DNA from: a bacterium
Lineage (GTDB): Bacteria > UBP6 > UBA1177
Assembly (NCBI GenBank): GCA_017538365.1
Contig: JAFYIZ010000032.1
Location: 25,493 to 89,492, forward strand
DNA length: 64,000 nucleotides
Direction of reading: 5' to 3'
The position numbers and the translations under genes were made by a program. This document shows positions 24,127 to 31,975 of this stretch, piece by piece. Within the stretch, counting starts at the first letter, position 1. The number at the start of each line of letters is the position of its first letter. The notes under the pieces were generated by a model. It did not search any database. It was given only the letters and a program-made list of their open reading frames with translations, and was not told the origin of the DNA.

Positions 24127-26172
24127 ATGTCGGATTTTATTTTTGAGATCGGTTACGAAGAGTTTCCTGCAAGTTTTATTCTTCCTTTCGTTTCCCAGCT
24201 TAAGGAAAAGATACTTTCAGACCTCGAAAAACAGAGGATAACCGTTGAAAACTGCAAAGAATTTTCGACTTGCTCAAGAACTGCTCTCGTCTGCACGGGG
24301 CTACCCGAAAGGCAGCCCGATGTCCGCGAAAAAGTCACGGGTGCACCGAAAAAAGTTGCGTTGAATCCTGACGGAACCCTTTCCAAAGCGGGCGAAGCAT
24401 TTTTGGCTAAGAACAAGATCACAGACTATTTCTTTGAAGATAGCGAAAAAGGCGAAGTCATCGCGGGATATGTTGAAGAGAAGGGAAAAGAGCTTTCTGA
24501 AGTTATCACTCCCGTCGTAAAAGCGGCACTACATGCTGCAAACTTCAAAAAAAGCATGCGCTGGGCTGACAATTCTTTTGCATTCGCAAGACCTATCAGA
24601 TGGATCCTTCTTTCGATCAACGGAAAGCCGGTCGAAGATGATTTTGAAGGGATAAAATTCTCGGTGACTTCATTCGGACACCGCTTCCTTTCAAACGGAG
24701 CTTTGCAGGTAAACGCGCAGAACTATTGCGAAATTCTTGAAGCTCACTACATTTTTGCAGATAGAGATAAAAGACGTGAATACATCAAATCAGAAGTTCT
24801 GAATAAGGCCTCCGAACTCGGACTCACGGCCAATATAGACGAGAATCTGCTTGATGAAGTTACCGACATGGTCGAATATCCGCATGTAGTCATCGGCAAC
24901 ATTCCCGAAAAATACAAAGATCTGCCGGTAGAACTCGTTGTCAAAGTCCTCAAAAAGGATCAGAGATACTTCACTCTCTGCGACAAAGATTCGAAAGTCG
25001 TCAAGTTCGCAAGCGTCCTCAACAACATTCCGCGTAACGATTCGCTCGTTGTCGAAGGAAACGAAAAAGTAGTATCTGCCCGTCTTTCCGATGCGGCGTT
25101 TTACTTCAACGACGACCTGAATAAAGACTTCGCAGCCCTTTACGAAAGGCTCAAAGGAGTCCTTTTCCAGAAGGATCTCGGAACTTACAGCGACAAAGTC
25201 AACAGGATTTGCGACATAGCTATGTTTATCGCAGACAAATACTTTCCACATCATATTTGTACTCTTCTTAACCTTAAGAAAGCAGGGGAAATGATCAAAA
25301 ACGACCTCGTAACTGGCGTTGTTTTTGAATTTCCCGACCTTCAGGGGATCATGGGCAGATATTATGCAAGACACGCAGGTTTTGAAAGCGATGTATGCGA
25401 AGCGATGTACGAGCACTACCTCCCGATAAACGCAGGAGACGAACTTCCGAAAACGGAGATCGGCACTATTTTGAGCATGGCTGATAAAATTGACACGATC
25501 GTCGGCGGATTCATGGCGGGAATGAAGCCCAGCGGCTCCAAAGACAAGTTCGCTATCCGCAGAAACGCGATCGGATTCCTCACCGTTGCACAGAATTACA
25601 GCCTCAATATCAAGGAAGTCGTCGATTTCGCATGGGAACTCGTTAAACCGCGCATCAAAAATCTGAAAGACGAGATGAAGCAGGAGATAATCGATTTTAT
25701 CGTTGCAAGATACAGCGCAGTTTTAAGTTTCGATACCCCTGTCATCCAGGCTGCAGCGGCACGTGACGCAGAACTTCCGAAAACAGTCGCAAAACGTGCA
25801 GAGACCATCGCAAGAGTCCTCAAGGAAAGCGACATTTCGGGCCTTGTCCAACTTTACAAACGCGGCTGCAACATACTGAAAAAACAGGAAGTCGTGCTCG
25901 GTGAAGTCAACGAATCGCTTTTCGAACAGGATGAAGAGAAAAAACTTTTCGCAGAAGTCTGCAAAGTCGAAAACGAGATAAAGACCATGAGCGACAACTT
26001 CGATATCGCGATGAAGATCCTCTCGCTCAAACCGGCGCTTGACGCATTTTTCGATGCTGTCTTCGTAATGCACGATGACCTCAAGATCAGAGCGAACAGA
26101 ATGAACCTCATCGGCAAAGTTACCGGTCTGGTCGCAGAACACATCGGTGAAATAAGCTTTTTGAATATTTAA
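24127..26172 (+). CDS. glyS: Glycyl-tRNA synthetase beta subunit
   Basis: 681 residues of GlyS, which binds tRNA and carries an HD-like domain and anticodon-binding tail. Family motifs include IGYEEFPASFILP at the N-terminus, MRWADNSFAFARPIRWIL, KVLKKDQRYFTL and DKIDTIVGGFMAGMKPSGSKDKFAIRR. It starts directly after the glyQ stop and is followed 10 nt later by lysS. Confidence 0.97.
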   Translation: MSDFIFEIGYEEFPASFILPFVSQLKEKILSDLEKQRITVENCKEFSTCSRTALVCTGLPERQPDVREKVTGAPKKVALNPDGTLSKAGEAFLAKNKITDYFFEDSEKGEVIAGYVEEKGKELSEVITPVVKAALHAANFKKSMRWADNSFAFARPIRWILLSINGKPVEDDFEGIKFSVTSFGHRFLSNGALQVNAQNYCEILEAHYIFADRDKRREYIKSEVLNKASELGLTANIDENLLDEVTDMVEYPHVVIGNIPEKYKDLPVELVVKVLKKDQRYFTLCDKDSKVVKFASVLNNIPRNDSLVVEGNEKVVSARLSDAAFYFNDDLNKDFAALYERLKGVLFQKDLGTYSDKVNRICDIAMFIADKYFPHHICTLLNLKKAGEMIKNDLVTGVVFEFPDLQGIMGRYYARHAGFESDVCEAMYEHYLPINAGDELPKTEIGTILSMADKIDTIVGGFMAGMKPSGSKDKFAIRRNAIGFLTVAQNYSLNIKEVVDFAWELVKPRIKNLKDEMKQEIIDFIVARYSAVLSFDTPVIQAAAARDAELPKTVAKRAETIARVLKESDISGLVQLYKRGCNILKKQEVVLGEVNESLFEQDEEKKLFAEVCKVENEIKTMSDNFDIAMKILSLKPALDAFFDAVFVMHDDLKIRANRMNLIGKVTGLVAEHIGEISFLNI

Positions 26173-26182
26173 GGAGACAAAA

Positions 26183-27715
26183 ATGGCTGAAAACAAAGCT
26201 CAGGAACCAAAAACCGTTCCGCAAATGGATGAAAACGAGATCATCGCCCGCAAAAAAGAGAAAGTAAATACACTGAGAGCAGAGGGGATCCACCCTTACG
26301 CAAACAGTTTTGCTCCCGATTCGACTGTCGAAAAGGTCGTTGAATACTGCAAAACACAGACCAAAGAAGAGCTTGAGCAGACTGGAAAACCGCTTGAATT
26401 CGCAGTTGCAGGCCGTATTATGTTCCTGCGCATCATGGGAAAACTCGCTTTCGCGAACCTCAAGGACGAAACGGGTTCGATCCAGATTCTTTTTGCAAAA
26501 GACTTCCTCGGTGAAGACTTCGCGAAATTCAAAAAGGCATTCGATGTCGGCGATATAGTCTGGGTAAAAGGCGAAGTTTTCGTTACGAGAACGGGCGAAT
26601 ACTCGATCCTGGCGCACAAAACCGAGCTCCTTACCAAAAATATCAGGCCGCTTCCCGAGAAATTTCACGGACTTACCGATAAAGAGCTCCGCTACAGACA
26701 GCGTTACCTTGACCTCATTATGAACGACGATGTCCGCGAAACTTTCAAAAAGAGAGTGAAGATCATCAATTTCATCAGAAACTACATGAATAACGCAGGT
26801 TTCATGGAAGTCGAAACTCCGATGATGCACCCCTTGGTAAGCGGCGCGGCGGCAAAACCCTTCATCACGCACCACAACGCGCTCGACATCCCGCTTTACA
26901 TGAGGATTGCTCCCGAGTGTTACCTCAAAAGGCTTCTTGTCGGCGGCCTCGGAAAAGTTTACGAGATCAACCGCAATTTCAGAAACGAAGGTATGGACCT
27001 CAAACATAACCCCGAATTCACGATGATGGAATTCTACTGGCCTTATGCAACCTATGAAGACCAGATCCGCTTCACGCAGGAAATGATCAGCAAGCTCTGC
27101 ATCGAGATCAACGGAACGACCGAAGTCGAATACGACGGAATGAAGATTGATTTCAAAACTCCGTGGAACAGAATGACAGTCGAAGAAAGCATAGTAAAAT
27201 CAGGCGTATGCACAGAAGATGATCTCAAAGACAGAGGAAAACTGATCGAGATAGGTGTTAAAAACGGTCTTGACAAAGCGACGCTTGAAGGAATGTCGAG
27301 ATACAAAATAATCATGGAATTCTTTGACAATTTCGTCGAAGAACACCTCATCCAGCCCACTTTCATCACCAAATATCCGACCGAAGTTAGCCCGCTCGCA
27401 CGCAGAAACGACGTAGATCCGGAATACACTGACAGATTCGAACTTTTCGTCGCAGGAAGAGAACTTTCCAACGCCTTCAGCGAGCTCAACGACCCGAAAC
27501 AGCAGTACGATTCGTTCGCAGCTCAGGTCGAAGCAAAGAAAGCAGGCGATGACGAGACCGTCGACATGGACAGCGACTACATCCGCGCTCTCGAATACGG
27601 AATGCCGCCGGCAGCTGGACAGGGCATCGGCATTGACAGACTCGTCATGCTCATGACCAATTCGCCGAGCATCCGTGATGTCATTCTTTTCCCCACAATG
27701 AAACCGGAAAAATAA
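26183..27715 (+). CDS. lysS: Lysyl-tRNA synthetase, class II
   Basis: 510 residues: an N-terminal OB-fold anticodon domain (FAVAGRIMFLRIMGKLAFANL), then the class II catalytic domain with motif 1 (FMEVETPMMHPLVSGAAAKPF), motif 2 (INRNFRNEGMDLKHNPEFTMMEFY) and motif 3 (GIGIDRLVMLMT). It charges tRNA-Lys. AAGGAG lies upstream. It is the last gene of the synthetase operon before the repeat-filled intergenic region at 27716. Confidence 0.97.
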   Translation: MAENKAQEPKTVPQMDENEIIARKKEKVNTLRAEGIHPYANSFAPDSTVEKVVEYCKTQTKEELEQTGKPLEFAVAGRIMFLRIMGKLAFANLKDETGSIQILFAKDFLGEDFAKFKKAFDVGDIVWVKGEVFVTRTGEYSILAHKTELLTKNIRPLPEKFHGLTDKELRYRQRYLDLIMNDDVRETFKKRVKIINFIRNYMNNAGFMEVETPMMHPLVSGAAAKPFITHHNALDIPLYMRIAPECYLKRLLVGGLGKVYEINRNFRNEGMDLKHNPEFTMMEFYWPYATYEDQIRFTQEMISKLCIEINGTTEVEYDGMKIDFKTPWNRMTVEESIVKSGVCTEDDLKDRGKLIEIGVKNGLDKATLEGMSRYKIIMEFFDNFVEEHLIQPTFITKYPTEVSPLARRNDVDPEYTDRFELFVAGRELSNAFSELNDPKQQYDSFAAQVEAKKAGDDETVDMDSDYIRALEYGMPPAAGQGIGIDRLVMLMTNSPSIRDVILFPTMKPEK

Positions 27716-27741
27716 TCAACAAATTTTAATTTCCATTCTTG

Positions 27742-27861
27742 CGCGCCGCAAAAATACCGTAATACCGTGATTACGTGATAACGTGATCCCGAAGGCGGCG
27801 CGTGATTCTAGAAAAAATCGGCGGCGGTCGTTATCCCGAGATTGCGAGTTTTGCCGCCGCC
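27742..27861 (+). repeat. Pair of GC-rich hairpin elements between lysS and the EF-G gene
   Basis: First hairpin: CGCGCCGC (27742-27749) pairs with GCGGCGCG (27795-27802) and encloses CGTAAT/ATTACG (27758-27763 / 27770-27775) plus ACGTGAT-type units. Second hairpin: GGCGGCGG (27820-27827) pairs with CCGCCGCC (27854-27861). They lie between convergent genes and probably end both transcripts. The first resembles the element at 19062-19119. Confidence 0.65.
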
Positions 27862-27874
27862 AAATAAAAAAATC

Positions 27875-27932
27875 CCCTCGCCTGCATTTGCTCCCTTCGC
27901 CACAATGGAGAAGGGGCGGGATGAGGTCGAGG
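27875..27932 (+). repeat. CCCTCGCC...GATGAGGTC intergenic element, copy 1
   Basis: A degenerate palindrome with the core CGCCACAATGGAGAAGGGG and the downstream GGGATGAGGTC. It aligns with 63781-63836 across about 56 nt. This type (CCCTC...GAGAGGG...GTGAGG) is a widespread bacterial intergenic repeat. Confidence 0.6.
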
Positions 27933-27949
27933 GGGAAAAGGGTCAAAAA

Positions 27950-30019
27950 CTATTCGTCTTTGTTGTCTTTGTTTGCTTCGTATTCTTCGATGATCTTCTT
28001 CTGGATGTCAGCAGGAACCTGTTCGTAGTGGTCGTATTTGATGGTGTAGGTTCCGCGGCCGTTTGTCATCGAACGGAGCTGCGTCGAATATCCGTGAACT
28101 TCTTTCAAAGGAACGAGCGCTTTGATGACGGTGAGTCTGCCTTCGCTCTCCATACCCTGCGGTTTACCGCGGCGGCTGGAGATATCGCCCATTACAGAGC
28201 CTGCGAATTCTTCAGGAACGGTGATCTTGATCTCGTAGATGGGTTCAAGAATGATCGGGTTAGCTCTCTTTACGGCGTCTTTGAAAGCCATCTGAGCAGC
28301 TTTTTTGAATGCGACTTCCTTACTGTCGACCGGGTGTTCCTTACCGTCGTTGAGTGTTACTTTGCAGTTGATGAATTTGCAGCCCGAAAGAACGCCTTCA
28401 GCGAGAACTTCGCGGATACCTTTTTCAACTGCGGGGATGAATCTGCCGGAGATTACGCCGCCGACGATAGCGTCAACGAATTCGAATTCGCTTTCGCTGT
28501 TCGGTTCGAGAACGATGTTGACTTCTGCGAATTCGCCCGATCCGCCCGACTGTTTTTTGTGGCGGTAACGTGCTTCCGCTTTTCCCTTGATCGTTTCTCT
28601 GTATGGGATTCTCGGTTCAAGTATTTTAACGTCAAGTCCGAACTGGTTCTTGATTTTCTTTGCCAGAACTTCGAGGTGAAGTTCGCCGAGACCGTCAACG
28701 AAAAGCTGTTTGAGCTCGGGATCGTTGACCATTCTGAAGGATGCGTCTTCGATCTGCATCTTTTTGATTGCAGCAGCGACTTTATCGGTATCTTCCTTCG
28801 AAGCACCTGCGAATGCGCCGCGGACGATAGCTTCAGGCCATTCAATGAGCGGGAACGGATAAACTTCAGCAGCTTTGTTGTCGGAGAACTGGTCGCCCGT
28901 TTTGCTGTTTTTGAGTTTAACGGTTACAGCGATCTGACCTGCAACGACGTTTTTGATCGGGAATCTGTCTTTGCCTCTCGTGTAGAAAAGCTGACCGAAT
29001 TTTTCAGCCGATGCAGAGGACATGTTGTAAACATCTGCGCCTTCTGCAAGGTTGCCCTGGAGAAGTTTGAACGCGTAGACTTCGCCGAACTGCGGGATCG
29101 AGTTGACTTTGAAGATGATACCTTTCGTTACGGAATCGTCGTTCGTGTCGATTTCGCCTTCGCCGAACTGCATGATTTTTCCTTCCGGTGACGGGAAGAA
29201 ATCAACTACTGAATCAAGAACGATGTCAACGCCGATGCCTTTGTTCGGAGCGCCGAAGAATACCGGATAGATAGTTCCGTTCGAGAAAGCCTTGTGGAGA
29301 CCGGTGTTGATTTCTTCTTCCGAAAGTGAACCTTCGTCAAAGTATTTGGTCATAAGCTCTTCATCGCTCTCTGCGACTGCTTCCATGAGCTTTTCCTTGA
29401 GTTCAGCAACTTTGTCTGCGAACTGAGCCGGGATCTCGCCTTCCGAAGCTCTTTTGCCGTTTGCGTATTTGACGAGTTTGCCTTTGAAAATGTCGATGAT
29501 CGAATCAGCGTTCTGGCCTGTTGCAGCCGGGTAGGTGATAGGAGCGAGCGAAATTTCGAGCTCTTTTGCGATGCTGTCGAAAGCCGATTCAAGGTTTATG
29601 TTGTCACGGTCTACTTCGTTGATGAAGAAAGCGATCGATTTTCCGAGTCTTTTTGCAAGTTTGAAAGCCTTTTCAGTTCCAGCGTCGATGCCGGTCGAGC
29701 CTTCAACTGTAAGAAGAGCCGCTTCGCAGAAAGGCATTGAAGCTGCAAGTTCGCCGCCGAAATCGAAGTATCCGGGAGTATCGATGAAGGTGAGGAGATT
29801 CTGTTTGTACTCAACGGAGTTGATTGATGCGGAAATTGAAATTCCTCTGTTCTTTTCTTCTTCGGTGAAGTCCGAAACGGTGTTGCCGTCAGTGACAGTT
29901 CCCTGTCTGTTGATTGCGCCTGCGTTGTAAAGCAGCGATTCTACGAGAGTCGTTTTTCCCGATGTGCCGTGTCCAGCGACACAGACGTTGCGTAAAGAGC
30001 TTTTGTTGAAATCAGCCAT
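27950..30019 (-). CDS. Elongation factor G paralogue (EF-G-like GTPase)
   Basis: 689 residues with the full EF-G layout: GTPase domain, domain II, III, IV (RYRHKKQSGGSGEFAEVNIVLEP) and V (MGDISSRRGKPQGM). The G motifs diverge from translocating EF-G: P-loop AGHGTSGKTT (residues 15-24), G3 DTPGYFDF and G4 NEVD (134-137) in place of NKxD. It therefore belongs to the EF-G-like paralogue group rather than the housekeeping fusA, which is absent from this window. Its function is unknown. GGAGGAA precedes the ATG. Confidence 0.88.
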   Translation of the reverse strand: MADFNKSSLRNVCVAGHGTSGKTTLVESLLYNAGAINRQGTVTDGNTVSDFTEEEKNRGISISASINSVEYKQNLLTFIDTPGYFDFGGELAASMPFCEAALLTVEGSTGIDAGTEKAFKLAKRLGKSIAFFINEVDRDNINLESAFDSIAKELEISLAPITYPAATGQNADSIIDIFKGKLVKYANGKRASEGEIPAQFADKVAELKEKLMEAVAESDEELMTKYFDEGSLSEEEINTGLHKAFSNGTIYPVFFGAPNKGIGVDIVLDSVVDFFPSPEGKIMQFGEGEIDTNDDSVTKGIIFKVNSIPQFGEVYAFKLLQGNLAEGADVYNMSSASAEKFGQLFYTRGKDRFPIKNVVAGQIAVTVKLKNSKTGDQFSDNKAAEVYPFPLIEWPEAIVRGAFAGASKEDTDKVAAAIKKMQIEDASFRMVNDPELKQLFVDGLGELHLEVLAKKIKNQFGLDVKILEPRIPYRETIKGKAEARYRHKKQSGGSGEFAEVNIVLEPNSESEFEFVDAIVGGVISGRFIPAVEKGIREVLAEGVLSGCKFINCKVTLNDGKEHPVDSKEVAFKKAAQMAFKDAVKRANPIILEPIYEIKITVPEEFAGSVMGDISSRRGKPQGMESEGRLTVIKALVPLKEVHGYSTQLRSMTNGRGTYTIKYDHYEQVPADIQKKIIEEYEANKDNKDE

Positions 30020-30076
30020 CTGTTCCTCCTATATTGGCTAAAAAAATAACAATTATCAGCTGTTAAGTCATTCCCG

Positions 30077-30101
30077 ATGCCGGAAAACATTATGCCGGCA
30101 T
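30077..30101 (-). promoter_or_regulatory. Hairpin in the leader of the EF-G-like gene
   Basis: ATGCCGG (30077-30083) pairs with CCGGCAT (30095-30101) across an 11-nt loop. It lies in the predicted 5' untranslated region between the promoter at 30125-30152 and the start at 30019. The role is unknown. Confidence 0.4.
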
Positions 30102-30124
30102 AGAAAGTCCGCTAAAAGCGCGAA

Positions 30125-30152
30125 ATATTACTCTTTTTTTGATTTATTGCAA
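30125..30152 (-). promoter_or_regulatory. Predicted promoter of the EF-G-like gene
   Basis: On the minus strand, TTGCAA (30152-30147), 16-nt spacer, TAATAT (30130-30125), then TTCGCGC. The implied leader is about 100 nt. Confidence 0.6.
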
Positions 30153-30178
30153 TTATTTTTTATTTTATGACGAAATAT

Positions 30179-30209
30179 GTCATTCTGGGCGTAGCGAAGA
30201 ATCTACGGG
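30179..30209 (-). repeat. GTCAT palindromic element, truncated copy D
   Basis: Half an element (GTCATTCTGGGCGTAGCG followed by AAGAATCTACGGG) with no right arm. The TAG stop of the AAA/Fis gene (30205-30203) lies inside it. Confidence 0.7.
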
Positions 30210-30937
30210 TTTTTCAGTTTCAGTTTTTTGATTTTCTGCGTCAGTGTGTTGCGGTGGACGCTTAGGAATTCAGCCGTTTTCGAGACCGAGCCGCCGCAGT
30301 ATTTCAGCGCCTCTTCGATGAAAACTCCTTCGACCGAATCTATGAAAAGCTGGTATATTTTTCCTGCGTTCGATTCTTTGCCGAGGTCATCGAAAAGGTT
30401 TCCGATTTTAGCCCTTAAAATCTCGGTCGCGCTGTAGTTTGAAAGGATTTTTCCGATATTCTGGTAAGGCAGCAGTTTGTAGCCGTCTTCGGTGCCGACA
30501 ACCCGTTTGAGTTCCTGGATGTTGAACGGCCACCAGTAGGATGAAAGCAGATGAAGCGCGTCTTTTTCATACCAGCGCGTCGAGACTACGCCGCCTTCCT
30601 GAATGAAATATTCGATAAGTTCCGACATGTCGGCTTTTCTTTCACGAAGAGGCAGAAGCCAGAGCGAAGCAGAGAATTTTTCGGCACGCATATCGAAAAG
30701 AGCGCGGTTTTCGGTAATGAAAACAAGGCCGTTTTTTCTGAAATCCTCGATTTTTTTTACGCGGATGATGTTTTTTTCAGCTTCGTCTCTGCCTATTTTC
30801 GAGGCGATGAGCCCTGCCAGAAAGCCTTTTCCTGTTCCCGGTTCGCCGCCGATGAGATAAGTTCCTCCAGGCTCGGCGCTGCGCAGAAGTTTGCGCATCT
30901 CTTTTGCAGTTTCGCTTTGTCCAAGAATTTTCTTCAT
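30203..30937 (-). CDS. Truncated NtrC-like AAA+ protein with Fis-type HTH
   Basis: 244 residues. An AAA+ domain has Walker A GGEPGTGKG (residues 30-38), a shortened middle, LPLRERKADMSELIEYF and WPFNIQELKRVVG, the NtrC-family signatures. The C-terminal SKTAEFLSVHRNTLTQKIKKL is a Fis-type HTH. The GAFTGA loop that contacts sigma-54 is absent, and Walker B is poor (GLVFITEN). It therefore probably cannot activate sigma-54 and may act as a DNA-binding regulator. It overlaps the dus gene by 4 nt (ATGA), as in dusB-fis operons. Its stop codon lies in repeat copy D. Confidence 0.82.
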   Translation of the reverse strand: MKKILGQSETAKEMRKLLRSAEPGGTYLIGGEPGTGKGFLAGLIASKIGRDEAEKNIIRVKKIEDFRKNGLVFITENRALFDMRAEKFSASLWLLPLRERKADMSELIEYFIQEGGVVSTRWYEKDALHLLSSYWWPFNIQELKRVVGTEDGYKLLPYQNIGKILSNYSATEILRAKIGNLFDDLGKESNAGKIYQLFIDSVEGVFIEEALKYCGGSVSKTAEFLSVHRNTLTQKIKKLKLKNP

Positions 30938-31845
30938 AATTTTATCTCAAAGAAATCTTCAATGATTTCAATAACTTTTTTAATATCGTTGTCGAGGTCG
31001 AAAATTGATTTTCTGAACTCGGCGCTTCCGTGAAATCCTGTCGAATACCAGGAAGCATGCCGTCTGATCATTGTGTGGGCGGTTTTCGTGTCGAGTTCCA
31101 TGTAATAGCGGAAATGTTTTGCCATCATCTCCTTTTTTTCTTCGTCACTTACCGTTTTGCCTTTAAGTTCGCGGAAGATCCACGGTTTCCCGAGTGCGCC
31201 GCGCCCGACCATGACTCCTGCGATCTTTGTTCCGCTGAATCTGTCGAGATCGCCAATCTGCCTGATGTCACCTGAATGAAAGACAGGAATCGGAAGTTTT
31301 TCGGCAAGTTCTATTGAAACATCGAAATCGCAGGTTCCGGCTGTAAACATATCTGTTCTGAGACGCGGGTGTATTGTGAGAAAGTCGGCTCCGTTGTCGA
31401 CCGCCTCGGCTGCACACCGCTCGTAATTCGGAGTCTTGAATCCTTTTCGTATCTTGACTGATATCGGAAGATCGGTGACTTTTCGTAGAGTTTTTACGAT
31501 TTTTCCAAGTCTTTCCGGGTCATCCATAAGAGCCGAGCCTGCCCGCGCCGCGACGACTTTTCTCACCGGACACCCTGCATTTATGTCAATTCCGGCAGGT
31601 TTTACCAGTTCCAGAATCTTTTCGGCAGCCTCTTTCATGACCTCGGGATCACCGCCGAAAAACTGCAGAAAAGTCTTAGGCTCGTTTTTGTCTATTTCTG
31701 AAAGTGAAATTGTTTTTCTGTTTCGCAGAGTAACTGCTTTTGCTGAAATCATCTCACTGAAACATGCGTCGGCACCGCCTTCATAGCAAAGCATCCTGAA
31801 TTCTTTTGAAGTTATTTCCGCGAGAGGGGCAAGATATATTTCCAA
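30934..31845 (-). CDS. dus: tRNA-dihydrouridine synthase
   Basis: 303 residues of a Dus TIM-barrel flavoenzyme: IYLAPLAEITSKEFR at the N-terminus, NAGCPVRKVVAARAGSALM with the catalytic Cys, ISVKIRKGF and GVMVGRGALGKPWIF. It reduces uridines in the D-loop of tRNA. I chose TTG 31845, which yields the conserved start MEIYLAPL; an in-frame ATG at 31917 adds 24 unconserved residues and would overlap the divergent kinase promoter. The 3' end is coupled to the AAA/Fis gene. Confidence 0.88.
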   Translation of the reverse strand: MEIYLAPLAEITSKEFRMLCYEGGADACFSEMISAKAVTLRNRKTISLSEIDKNEPKTFLQFFGGDPEVMKEAAEKILELVKPAGIDINAGCPVRKVVAARAGSALMDDPERLGKIVKTLRKVTDLPISVKIRKGFKTPNYERCAAEAVDNGADFLTIHPRLRTDMFTAGTCDFDVSIELAEKLPIPVFHSGDIRQIGDLDRFSGTKIAGVMVGRGALGKPWIFRELKGKTVSDEEKKEMMAKHFRYYMELDTKTAHTMIRRHASWYSTGFHGSAEFRKSIFDLDNDIKKVIEIIEDFFEIKL

Positions 31846-31916
31846 AACGCACCGCCTGAAAGATTGCACAAAAAACTGTGCTTTATAGCATAAAATCCGA
31901 TCACTGCAAATCTGCA

Positions 31917-31944
31917 TGGATTTTCCTGAAAAAACAACTATAAT
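31917..31944 (+). promoter_or_regulatory. Predicted promoter of the hybrid histidine kinase operon
   Basis: TGGATT (31917-31922), 16-nt spacer, TATAAT (31939-31944), 32 nt before ATG 31976. It matches the subtilase promoter in both hexamers. Confidence 0.65.
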
Positions 31945-31975
31945 GCTCTGCTTTTTTGTTTTTCAGAGGTTCGAT

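Noticed and set aside
27842-29191. 449-codon plus-strand ORF opposite the EF-G-like gene
   Set aside because: It is antisense to a clearly coding gene, is Phe/Asp/Arg-rich from codon mirroring, lacks a ribosome site and matches no family.
30020-30202. tRNA or small RNA gene
   Set aside because: The hairpin at 30077-30101 is isolated; no cloverleaf or terminator accompanies it.
31846-31917. Upstream ATG start for dus
   Set aside because: The 24 extra residues are not Dus-like and the ATG lies within the divergent kinase promoter.
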